NCBI GenBank assembly: GCA_003486225.1 | Contig: DNGN01000031.1 | Coordinates: 13,207 to 18,444 of the forward strand | Direction: 5' to 3' | From: Chloroflexota bacterium | GTDB taxonomy: Bacteria > Chloroflexota > Anaerolineae > Anaerolineales > UBA11579 | Length of the DNA: 5,238 nucleotides | Shown: positions 1-5,183 of the stretch, in pieces | Layout: every line of letters starts with the position of its first letter | Numbering within the stretch: the stretch's first letter is position 1 | Position numbers and translations under genes: made by a program | Notes under the pieces: model-generated | What the model was told of the DNA's origin: nothing | Seen by the model: only the letters and a program-made list of their open reading frames with translations | The model's database searches: none

Positions 1-1464
1 GCGTATGATGTGCCGCTGGATACGATCCTGCTCTACAACGGTCTCTCAGAAGGTTCTGGTTTAACCGCAGGTCAAATTGTTTTGGTCAAATTGCCTGTCG
101 TCCAGGCAGTCACGGTCGAAGCCAGCCAATCTGCTCCTGAACCGACCCAAGTTGCAGAAGCGACCCAAGTTGCAGAAGCGACTGAAAGTGCCGAAGTTAC
201 CAAACAGCCTGAGGCTACAGCCACCCAGGCCGAACCAGAATCTCCTGGGGAATCTGAACCCACGCAACCGGGCGGAGAATCTGCCGAGCAGGGAAGCAAT
301 ACGATGCTGATCGTCGTGGTCGCGGTGGTGGTTGTGGCAGCCGTAGCCTTCGCTGCGTTCTCATTCTTGCGCTTGAGAAAATCAGTTGAGGATGAAGAAC
401 AAGAAGGTGACTCATCACGCGGTGGAGACCGGGATCTGGACAGTTCAGATTTCCACCACCGTCCCCGCTCTCAACAGTTTGAGCTATTGCGCGAAGTGGC
501 TGAGATGGCCTTGGATGCTTATCCCTTGGACGTGATCACGATCGAACCGCTGCGCTATGCCCTGAATGCTGAGTTTTCAGTAGACGCCAGGCAAAAAGGT
601 GGGGAGGGTGACGTGCAGCAATTTTTGATGCGAGTAAATGCCCCGGGATTCCATTCCAAGGCAGAGATTGGCTCGGAAATGGCCTGGTTGGAAGCGCTCA
701 ATCAGGATACCGATATCCTGGTGCCCACCCCGGTTCGTACCGCCAATGGCGAATGGGTTGAGACCGTGACGCTTGCCCCCATCGGCGAACCGCGCCACTG
801 TGTATTATTCCGCCGACTGGCTGGACAGCCAGCTCAGGCGCAGGTTGATCCAGGCCATTTGCAAAAGATTGGTGTTGCGGTTGCTAAAATGCATGAGCAT
901 GGAGCCCACTTTGATCAGCCCGGCGGCTTTTCTCGCAAACACTGGGATCTGGAAGGCCTAAAAGGCGGAATGCTGGATGTACCGGCCCGAAAAGCCTATG
1001 CAGCTCTCACTGAAGACGAACGCAAAGTGCTGGAGGCGGCGGAGAAAATCACCACAGCCGCCATTGAAAAGCTGGGCAGAAATGAGCAGGTGTATGGCCT
1101 CATCCACGGCGACCTGGATTTGAACAGCTTCCAATTCCTGGATGGCCAGCCGCGAATCCTTGACTTTGATACTTGTGGATATGGTTATTACATTTACGAC
1201 CTGGCAGTTGTGGTCTGGGAAGTGTTTGCCCGGGATGATTTCGCCAGCCTCAAAACTGCTCTGCTGCATGGCTATCGTTCCGAGCGCCAGCTTTCGGACG
1301 AGGAAGAAAAACTGCTGATGCATTTTGTGGCCGCACGCCTGATGACCCAGACCCTGGCCTGGGCTGGCCGCCGAGACGATCCTGGCCTGGCACAAGCTGC
1401 CAACAGCGGGATTAAAAAACAGATCGAGCAGTTGGTGATGCTCCTGCGGATGCTGATCCCCTAA
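1..1464 (+). CDS. LysM - transmembrane - APH-like kinase fusion protein (5' end cut off)
   Basis: The frame is open from base 1 (Ala-Tyr-Asp-Val), so the gene begins upstream; the GTG at 10 is internal. Codons 1-32 match the second half of a LysM domain, which binds peptidoglycan-type glycans (LLYNGLSEGSGLTAGQ). Codons 33-101 are an acidic Pro/Glu/Thr/Ala-rich linker. Codons 102-123 (304-369) form one hydrophobic helix followed by Arg-Leu-Arg-Lys, so by the positive-inside rule LysM lies outside and the rest is cytoplasmic. From about codon 160 the chain resembles the aminoglycoside phosphotransferase (APH/choline kinase) fold: FLMRV with Arg211 at the ATP-lysine position, Glu226 as a possible helix-C glutamate, HGD at 369-371 as catalytic loop, and DFD at 388-390 as metal-binding motif followed by CGYGYYIYDLA. 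The loop reads HGDLDLNS, so the usual Asn is one residue early. The substrate is unknown; drug resistance should not be assumed. The stop is TAA, followed by a terminator. Confidence 0.85.
   Translation, partial: AYDVPLDTILLYNGLSEGSGLTAGQIVLVKLPVVQAVTVEASQSAPEPTQVAEATQVAEATESAEVTKQPEATATQAEPESPGESEPTQPGGESAEQGSNTMLIVVVAVVVVAAVAFAAFSFLRLRKSVEDEEQEGDSSRGGDRDLDSSDFHHRPRSQQFELLREVAEMALDAYPLDVITIEPLRYALNAEFSVDARQKGGEGDVQQFLMRVNAPGFHSKAEIGSEMAWLEALNQDTDILVPTPVRTANGEWVETVTLAPIGEPRHCVLFRRLAGQPAQAQVDPGHLQKIGVAVAKMHEHGAHFDQPGGFSRKHWDLEGLKGGMLDVPARKAYAALTEDERKVLEAAEKITTAAIEKLGRNEQVYGLIHGDLDLNSFQFLDGQPRILDFDTCGYGYYIYDLAVVVWEVFARDDFASLKTALLHGYRSERQLSDEEEKLLMHFVAARLMTQTLAWAGRRDDPGLAQAANSGIKKQIEQLVMLLRMLIP
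143..178 (+). repeat. Two perfect tandem 18-bp units in the linker of the LysM-kinase gene
   Basis: The unit cgacccaagttgcagaag occurs at 143-160 and again without change at 161-178, and the next bases (cgac) begin a third partial copy. It encodes Thr-Gln-Val-Ala-Glu-Ala twice in the extracytoplasmic linker. The lack of any difference between copies suggests a recent duplication or slippage event. Linker length may therefore vary between strains. Confidence 0.9.
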
Positions 1465-1504
1465 GCTCGAGGGATTTCAATTACGCCTGTCTGATAGAGG
1501 CAAC

Positions 1505-1550
1505 AAAAGGGCGACCCGTTCACTAAGTGTGACTCGCGGTCGCCCTTTTT
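1505..1550. terminator. Bidirectional rho-independent terminator
   Basis: Bases 1505-1516 (aaaagggcgacc) pair perfectly with 1538-1549 (ggtcgccctttt), a 12-bp stem around a 21-nt loop. A T run (1546-1550) follows on the + strand, and an A run (1505-1508) gives a U run on the - strand. The hairpin begins 40 bases after the stop of the LysM-kinase gene and lies about 60 bases beyond the stop of dtd, so it can end transcription of both convergent genes. Confidence 0.88.
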
Positions 1551-1609
1551 CTATTGCGGTTTTGACTTCCCGCTGATCTGTGTTAAAGCTTGAAAATCCT
1601 CTGGGGTTG

Positions 1610-2047
1610 CTAGCGTTCGATCCAGATTGTCACCGGCCCATGGTTGTGGATTTCAACCATCATCTCGGCCCCAAATTGCCCCATCTGGGTAGGAACTCCC
1701 TGTTCTCGCAGCATTTCGGCAAACTGTTCCACGAGTGGTTCTGCTAATTCCGGTGGAGCAGCATTAACAAACGAGGGCCTGCGGCCTTTGCGCGTGTCGG
1801 CATAGAGGGTGAATTGCGAAACGACCAGGGCTTCGCCCCCCACATCCAGGCAGGAGAGATTGGTTTTCCCCGCTGCATCCGGAAAGATGCGCAGGGTAGC
1901 AATTTTCTCAGCCAGGTATTTGGCCTGAGATTCTCCGTCTTCTGGGCCAATGCCTACCAGGATAACCAGCCCTTTGCCGATCTCAGAAATGGTTTCTCCG
2001 GCCACCAGGACTTTGCCTGCCTGCACGCGCTGGATCACGACTCGCAT
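1610..2047 (-). CDS. dtd: D-aminoacyl-tRNA deacylase (Dtd)
   Basis: This 145-residue protein has the usual length of the DTD1 family. The enzyme is a cytoplasmic homodimer that cleaves the ester bond of D-aminoacyl-tRNA, recycling the tRNA and keeping D-amino acids out of protein; it also clears Gly-tRNA(Ala). Both family signatures are present: SQFTL at residues 77-81, and the Gly-cisPro motif in NHGPVT at 135-140 (Gly137-Pro138), which confers chiral selectivity. The N-terminus MRVVIQRV and the block [13 protein letters not shown] are also typical. The ATG lies 3 bases beyond the trpS stop (TAATCCATG in gene orientation) with no clear Shine-Dalgarno of its own, so translation is probably coupled to trpS. 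The stop is TAG. It is the last gene of the selW-trpS-dtd run, facing the shared terminator. Confidence 0.96.
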   Translation of the reverse strand: MRVVIQRVQAGKVLVAGETISEIGKGLVILVGIGPEDGESQAKYLAEKIATLRIFPDAAGKTNLSCLDVGGEALVVSQFTLYADTRKGRRPSFVNAAPPELAEPLVEQFAEMLREQGVPTQMGQFGAEMMVEIHNHGPVTIWIER

Positions 2048-2050
2048 GGA

Positions 2051-3109
2051 TTAGTTTGCTTTGCTCTCCAATTTTTTCTGGCGTTTTTCCACCTTGCGGC
2101 GTATCCTGTTCCAAACGCCTGTCAGCCCCATGGCTTTTTTCATGGCAAAAAGGGTCTGTTGGGTTTCTTCTCTGGCTACCAGGGTGCCGTTGTAGATGAT
2201 CTCTTCAATTAACCCGGTCTCTTCGTATTTGGCACGCCGTTCGTGCATTGGGGCCAACAAGTTGTTGATGGCGATGGTCAGCTTTTCCTTCACTTCTACA
2301 TCCCCCACTTTTCCAGCGCGGTAGCGGGTCTTTAAGTCCTCCACTTCAGCTTTGTCGGGGTTGAAAGCATCATGGTAAATGAAAACCGGGTTGCCCTCGA
2401 CCTTGCCCGGTACATCGGCGCTGATCCGGTTGGGGTCGGTGTACATGCTCATGACCTTTTTCCGGACTTCGACTGGCTGTTCGCTAAGATAGATGGTATT
2501 GTTGAGACTTTTGCTCATCTTCGACTGGCCGTCTGTGCCTACCAGGGTGGGGACGTCACCGATCAGCCCATCCGGGATGGGTAAGGTCTCACCGTAGAGG
2601 AAGTTGAACCGGCGGGCAATTTCCCGCGTAATCTCAACATGGGCAATATTGTCTTTGCCTACCGGAACCAGGTCACCGCGCACGCAGAGGATATCGGCCG
2701 CCTGCAGAACGGGGTACCCGAGCAGGGCCAAAGGCATTTCGATACCGGCATCGCGTGCCATATCTTTGAGGCTTGGCAGTCGTTCCAGGCGTGATACCGT
2801 GACCAGGCTCTGGAACAGTGTGTACATCTCGTGGATTTCAGGGATACCCGACTGCATGTAAAAGGTTACCTTATCCGGTTCAATGCCCGCCGCGATCTGG
2901 TCCAAGATCATATCATGGGCATTCGCGTCGATCTTGGCGATGTCTTCAGGGCTGTTTTTGGTCGTCAGCATGTGCAGATCCGCAATCAGAAAAAAGCTTT
3001 CGTATTGGTGCTGCAGGCGGACCCGATTGTTGATCGAACCGACCAGGTGCCCGAGATGGAGTTTTCCGGTCGGCCGGTCTCCGGTGAGTAATCTTTTCTT
3101 TTCAGTCAT
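2051..3109 (-). CDS. trpS: Tryptophanyl-tRNA synthetase
   Basis: This class I aminoacyl-tRNA synthetase joins L-tryptophan to tRNA(Trp) using ATP. The 352 residues are slightly more than the roughly 330 of the common bacterial enzyme. Visible motifs are the ATP-binding HIGH equivalent HLGH at 18-21 within TGDRPTGKLHLGH, the YPVLQAADIL segment at 132-141, VPVGKDN at 148-154, and KMSKS at 197-201. The TGDRPTG...HLGH opening differs from the SGxQPSG...IGN opening of the E. coli type and, from memory, recalls Deinococcus TrpRS II; this sub-family assignment is inference. The last 20 residues are very basic and probably helical. The ATG is preceded by AGGAA (3116-3120 on the + strand) with 6-base spacing, 25 bases after selW, so the genes are probably co-transcribed. 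No tryptophan T-box is seen upstream. Confidence 0.96.
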   Translation of the reverse strand: MTEKKRLLTGDRPTGKLHLGHLVGSINNRVRLQHQYESFFLIADLHMLTTKNSPEDIAKIDANAHDMILDQIAAGIEPDKVTFYMQSGIPEIHEMYTLFQSLVTVSRLERLPSLKDMARDAGIEMPLALLGYPVLQAADILCVRGDLVPVGKDNIAHVEITREIARRFNFLYGETLPIPDGLIGDVPTLVGTDGQSKMSKSLNNTIYLSEQPVEVRKKVMSMYTDPNRISADVPGKVEGNPVFIYHDAFNPDKAEVEDLKTRYRAGKVGDVEVKEKLTIAINNLLAPMHERRAKYEETGLIEEIIYNGTLVAREETQQTLFAMKKAMGLTGVWNRIRRKVEKRQKKLESKAN

Positions 3110-3134
3110 AGTATGTTCCTGCGTTTAAAACCGA

Positions 3135-3389
3135 TTAGCTGTTCGCAAGGTGCTTGATGAGGAGCTTTTTGAGTTCGCCTTCTTCAGCGTGGCGGAAGGT
3201 TTCCAACTTCGAGTAGATCAGCTTGCCGTTGACGCTGAATTCGAATCTGCCCCCATCCGATGGAACCAGGCTGAAATCTTCGATCTGTTTTTCTAGTTCC
3301 TCATCCTTTAAAATGTCAGCCATCGCACGGATGGCGCGGTCTGTGTAGTGTCAGGCTGCACAGTAAACTAATTCCAACTTCAATAACAT
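3135..3389 (-). CDS. selW: SelW/Rdx-family selenoprotein with in-frame TGA read as selenocysteine
   Basis: The 84-residue reading starts at ATG 3387-3389 and contains one internal TGA (3351-3353) at residue 13. It begins MLLKLELVYCAAU-HYTDRA, a CxxU redox motif (Cys10, Sec13) after the first beta strand, as in SelW of the thioredoxin-like Rdx family. Further family blocks are GGRFEFSVNGKLIYSK near residues 46-61 and a C-terminal helix. Mammalian SelW, about 87 residues, opens with a very similar VYCGAU. Stopping at the TGA, or starting at Met23 (3321-3323), leaves a 62-residue fragment with no redox centre and no ribosome-binding site. The upstream ATG has GGAGG at 8-base spacing. A SECIS-like hairpin follows the TGA. 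The likely role is a thiol/selenol oxidoreductase; the natural partner is unknown. The alternative, a pseudogene with a Cys-to-stop change, is less likely given the hairpin and the intact flanks. Confidence 0.88.
3319..3335 (-). promoter_or_regulatory. Bacterial SECIS element (selenocysteine insertion hairpin)
   Basis: In the selW mRNA, GCCAUC-CGUGC-GAUGGC forms a perfect 6-bp stem with a 5-nt loop. The loop begins 21 nt after the UGA, and its second base is G. Bacterial SECIS elements lie inside the coding region just after the UGA, typically with the apical loop about 16-37 nt away and a G in one of the first two loop positions, where SelB binds. All these conditions are met. The hairpin spans codons 19-24 (Ala-Ile-Arg-Ala-Met-Ala). 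Confidence 0.75.
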
Positions 3390-3397
3390 GACGCTTT

Positions 3398-3402
3398 CCT
3401 CC
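3398..3402 (-). promoter_or_regulatory. Ribosome-binding site that fixes the selW start
   Basis: On the - strand GGAGG (followed by AAAGCGTC, 8 bases) precedes the ATG at 3387-3389. No purine-rich site precedes the internal ATG at 3321-3323. This decides for the long reading that spans the TGA. Confidence 0.8.
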
Positions 3403-3424
3403 ACTTTTATTGTAAACAAATTCA

Positions 3425-3437
3425 TGATCACTGATCA
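3425..3437. repeat. Paired TGATCA palindromes in the selW leader
   Basis: TGATCA occurs at 3425-3430 and 3432-3437, one base apart. Together they can form TGATC-ACT-GATCA, a 5-bp stem with a 3-nt loop. The pair sits between the larger inverted repeat and the selW ribosome-binding site. It may be a second regulatory dyad or chance; nothing else supports a function. Confidence 0.35.
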
Positions 3438-3446
3438 GGTCAGTTT

Positions 3447-3465
3447 GGGAACACGTTGTGTTCCC
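3447..3465. repeat. Perfect 8-bp inverted repeat, candidate operator of the selW-trpS-dtd run
   Basis: GGGAACAC-(3 bases)-GTGTTCCC is a perfect dyad in the 224-base gap before selW. It lies immediately downstream of the extended -10 element and would cover roughly -1 to +18 of the transcript, a usual place for a repressor operator. No T run follows on either strand, so it is not a standard terminator. It could also act as an RNA hairpin in the leader. The repeat is certain; its function is inferred. Confidence 0.6.
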
Positions 3466-3470
3466 TGCGC

Positions 3471-3479
3471 AGTATAACA
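3471..3479 (-). promoter_or_regulatory. Extended -10 promoter for selW-trpS-dtd
   Basis: On the - strand the sequence is TGTTATACT: a TATACT hexamer (5 of 6 to TATAAT) preceded by the TGn extended -10 element. No good -35 is present at 17-18 bases (TTCCCG/TCCCGA), which an extended -10 can tolerate. The predicted start is near 3464, giving a leader of about 75 bases. A second possible -10, TACAAT at 3409-3414, lies too close to the ribosome-binding site to be attractive. Confidence 0.45.
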
Positions 3480-3613
3480 TAATCCCCAAACGCTCGGGAA
3501 GAGAAAATATCGCCCTTGTTAATGCCTCAGAGAGATCTGCCAGCGATTAAAACTTCAACTGTAGCCAGGCTGGCGTGGGTTGTTTTCGATCATCCAATGC
3601 TTTGCTGAATATG

Positions 3614-4639
3614 TCACGGGCTGCCGATTGGTTTTTGGTATACCGTGGTTGTTTTTACAGTGTGGAACCCCAAACTCTCGTACAGTTGGAAAGCCCCGCT
3701 GAGGTTTTCGGTATCGGCGTTAAGGGCGGATTCTGTCATGCCGCGTGACTTAAATTCGCGCAGGGTTTCAATAATCAATGCGTGCGCCAGGCCTCGGTTG
3801 CGCCACGGTCGGCGTACACAGATATCTTCTGTCCAGCCGCGCTTACGGTTAAATTTGGTGTTCTGGTCCTCATCAATGAAACCCAACACCATGCCTGCCA
3901 CCTGGTTGGTAGCGATATCCCAGGCTATTTTCCAAAGCTCGGGTTGAAATTCCTCATCGCCTTGCAGCCAGAACTGGTAATCTTCTTCGGAGTAATCTAC
4001 ATGATCCCAATGATCGCCCATGGCTTCGTTGTTGGCTTCCCAGATTGGGCGGTAATGCTCCGGGAGCACAGGCCGGATCTCCAACCCCGGGGGCAGGGCA
4101 TGATGTGGGATATTTTCCAGGTCAGGTCTCACCATTTCACAGAAATAGCGGACCGGGCGATAACCTGCATCTTGGAGTAATTGGGTCTTGGCAACTTCAC
4201 TATTGGCGGCTTTAACCTGGAAAACCCCCGGCTCATTCTGAGCATGGGTTGAGGCAATTTCCAATATCCGCTTTTCATTGAAGTTCAGCATGGCCCAACC
4301 AATCCCTTTTCCTCGCCAAACTGGCACCAAGTAGCCTTCATGCACGTAGCGTCGGCCTGTGTGCGTGGCATCTTCCCAGTAGACCTGGCTGAAGCCAATC
4401 ACCCTCGCTCCTATTTCTACAAAGAGCATATCCTGATAAGGGTTACAATGATTCAGATGGGCAAACTTTGCACTGAGGACTTCCAGGCTGTCCACTTCTT
4501 CGATCTGGTCAGTATCTTTGCTTTCCTGCAGAACATCGATCATTTTGGGATAATCGCTTTTACCCTGGAAATGGCGGAAGGAAAGCCCGTCGATTTGGGG
4601 GGCCTCGGGTAATAAAATCACCTCGCCTTTAGCAACCAT
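3614..4639 (-). CDS. Tandem-GNAT N-acetyltransferase
   Basis: The 341-residue protein contains two GNAT (Gcn5-related acetyltransferase) domains that transfer acetyl groups from acetyl-CoA. In domain 1 (about 18-172), the strand YVHEGYLVPVWRGKGIGWAML carries the acetyl-CoA pyrophosphate loop RGKGIG at 109-114. In domain 2 (about 185-338), WTEDICVRRPWRNRGLAHALI carries the RxxGxA loop at 280-285, followed by NxxxxAFQLYESLGF, the usual motif B. Both loops look intact, whereas many tandem GNATs keep only one active domain. The layout resembles mycothiol synthase MshD, but nothing shows that substrate here. The start is set by an excellent Shine-Dalgarno 4 bases upstream. The stop is TGA with no Cys context, so it is a true stop. 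The gene is separate from selW (224 bases) and from the upstream small protein (161 bases). Confidence 0.9.
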   Translation of the reverse strand: MVAKGEVILLPEAPQIDGLSFRHFQGKSDYPKMIDVLQESKDTDQIEEVDSLEVLSAKFAHLNHCNPYQDMLFVEIGARVIGFSQVYWEDATHTGRRYVHEGYLVPVWRGKGIGWAMLNFNEKRILEIASTHAQNEPGVFQVKAANSEVAKTQLLQDAGYRPVRYFCEMVRPDLENIPHHALPPGLEIRPVLPEHYRPIWEANNEAMGDHWDHVDYSEEDYQFWLQGDEEFQPELWKIAWDIATNQVAGMVLGFIDEDQNTKFNRKRGWTEDICVRRPWRNRGLAHALIIETLREFKSRGMTESALNADTENLSGAFQLYESLGFHTVKTTTVYQKPIGSP

Positions 4640-4643
4640 CTTG

Positions 4644-4651
4644 ACCTCCTT
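4644..4651 (-). promoter_or_regulatory. Near-consensus Shine-Dalgarno of the tandem-GNAT gene
   Basis: AAGGAGGT on the - strand is complementary to the 3' end of 16S rRNA over eight bases, with CAAG between it and the ATG at 4637-4639. It fixes the start and predicts efficient translation. No convincing -35/-10 pair was found in the 161-base gap upstream. Confidence 0.85.
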
Positions 4652-4776
4652 TACATATAGGCAAACCGTTCACTGGCCGCTTTTTGGATATTAGACAAGC
4701 TCTAAATTTCGATGGTTGGGGGTTTAATCTGGGGACGCTGGCAGTTTGATTTAAACCGGTTGTTTGTAGTTGGCAG

Positions 4777-4800
4777 GTGCTGGGATATGGCCTTCAGCAC
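4777..4800 (-). other. Stem-loop directly after the small Cys-rich gene
   Basis: On the - strand GTGCTG and CAGCAC (6 bp) flank a 12-nt loop, and GG/CC inside can extend the stem across a 2-nt bulge. It starts at the base after the TAA stop of the gene at 4801-5082. No U run follows, so it may protect the mRNA 3' end or be a weak, factor-assisted terminator. Confidence 0.35.
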
Positions 4801-5082
4801 TTAGCCAAAAATATCTTTCGGATCGATCAAATTTCTTGCCTGCAGGTAATTGGCGTAGGCATCTGCCGGCGGGCAAGGATCGCAGCCCAGGCAGCTGTGG
4901 ATCAGCGTTTTATCCGGTTTGTAAGCAGTCAGCAATGGCTGCAGAGGTTCATCTGTGTCCAGTTCAAGCTGTGTGACGTAGCCGAGGAAGCACTCACAGG
5001 TATAGCAATCCTCATGTGGAAAGGAGCCCTCGGTCTCTTTTAAAAGTGTTTGAATTTGTTGGATCCTGTTTTGAGAAGGCAT
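4801..5082 (-). CDS. Small six-cysteine protein of unknown function
   Basis: The 93-residue soluble protein is not recognised. It has two cysteine clusters: C26-x2-C29-x-C31 (within DCYTCECFLGY) and C64-x2-C67-x2-C70 (within HSCLGCDPCPPADAY). The chain starts with a helical stretch of about 18 residues and has no signal peptide or membrane segment. Six clustered cysteines suggest an iron-sulfur cluster or zinc site, which is inference; CLGCDPCPPAD looks like a conserved signature. The start at 5080-5082 was chosen because AGAGGAG lies 6 bases upstream. An in-frame ATG at 5155-5157 would add 25 residues but lacks a ribosome-binding site and would overlap the promoter-like sequence. It lies upstream of the GNAT gene on the same strand, separated by 161 bases. 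Confidence 0.82.
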   Translation of the reverse strand: MPSQNRIQQIQTLLKETEGSFPHEDCYTCECFLGYVTQLELDTDEPLQPLLTAYKPDKTLIHSCLGCDPCPPADAYANYLQARNLIDPKDIFG

Positions 5083-5088
5083 TGCAAA

Positions 5089-5095
5089 CTCCTCT
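5089..5095 (-). promoter_or_regulatory. Ribosome-binding site deciding the start of the Cys-rich protein
   Basis: AGAGGAG on the - strand lies 6 bases before the ATG at 5080-5082. The upstream in-frame ATG at 5155-5157 has no comparable site, so the 93-residue form is preferred over 118 residues. Confidence 0.8.
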
Positions 5096-5101
5096 GATCG
5101 A

Positions 5102-5130
5102 AGTTTACCACTGCTCCATTTTTCTGGCAA
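5102..5130 (-). promoter_or_regulatory. Candidate sigma-70 type promoter for the Cys-rich protein
   Basis: TTGCCA (5125-5130, 5 of 6 to TTGACA) and TAAACT (5102-5107, 4 of 6 to TATAAT) are separated by exactly 17 bases on the - strand. The start would be near 5095, leaving a leader of about 13 bases that barely includes the ribosome-binding site, which lowers confidence. Confidence 0.35.
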
Positions 5131-5183
5131 AGAAAAACCTGGCTCAGTGCGCTGCATTCAGGATAGGTAAGTTCTCTCCTGGC

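Noticed and set aside
10..12. GTG as start codon of the LysM-kinase gene
   Set aside because: The frame is open to base 1 and the codons before GTG belong to the LysM domain, so the gene starts outside the window.
958..1395. 145-codon - strand open frame opposite the kinase domain
   Set aside because: It is antisense to a well-supported kinase domain with catalytic motifs and shows no recognisable protein features.
2372..3128. Several + strand open frames of 70-86 codons opposite trpS
   Set aside because: They mirror the trpS coding strand, overlap each other, and have no family features.
3135..3323. 62-residue stand-alone protein starting at ATG 3321-3323
   Set aside because: This ATG has no ribosome-binding site, lies in the 3' arm of the SECIS hairpin, and leaves an Rdx protein without its redox motif; the 84-residue Sec-containing reading explains all the data.
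3336..3341. ACCGCG on the - strand, as in the T-box antiterminator motif, upstream of trpS
   Set aside because: It lies within selW coding sequence without the preceding AGGGTGG, specifier stem or terminator, so there is no T-box.
3539..3574. GCCAGC/GCTGGC inverted repeat after the GNAT gene as terminator
   Set aside because: A 6-bp stem with a 24-base spacer, a competing internal GCCAG/CTGGC pairing and no U run is too weak to call.
3614..3616. TGA at the end of the GNAT gene as a second selenocysteine codon
   Set aside because: No Cys or redox motif precedes it, the frame closes again soon afterwards, and the protein already ends like a complete GNAT.
4801..5157. 118-residue form of the Cys-rich protein
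   Set aside because: The upstream ATG lacks a Shine-Dalgarno, and the added 25 residues overlap promoter-like sequence; AGAGGAG points to the ATG at 5080-5082.
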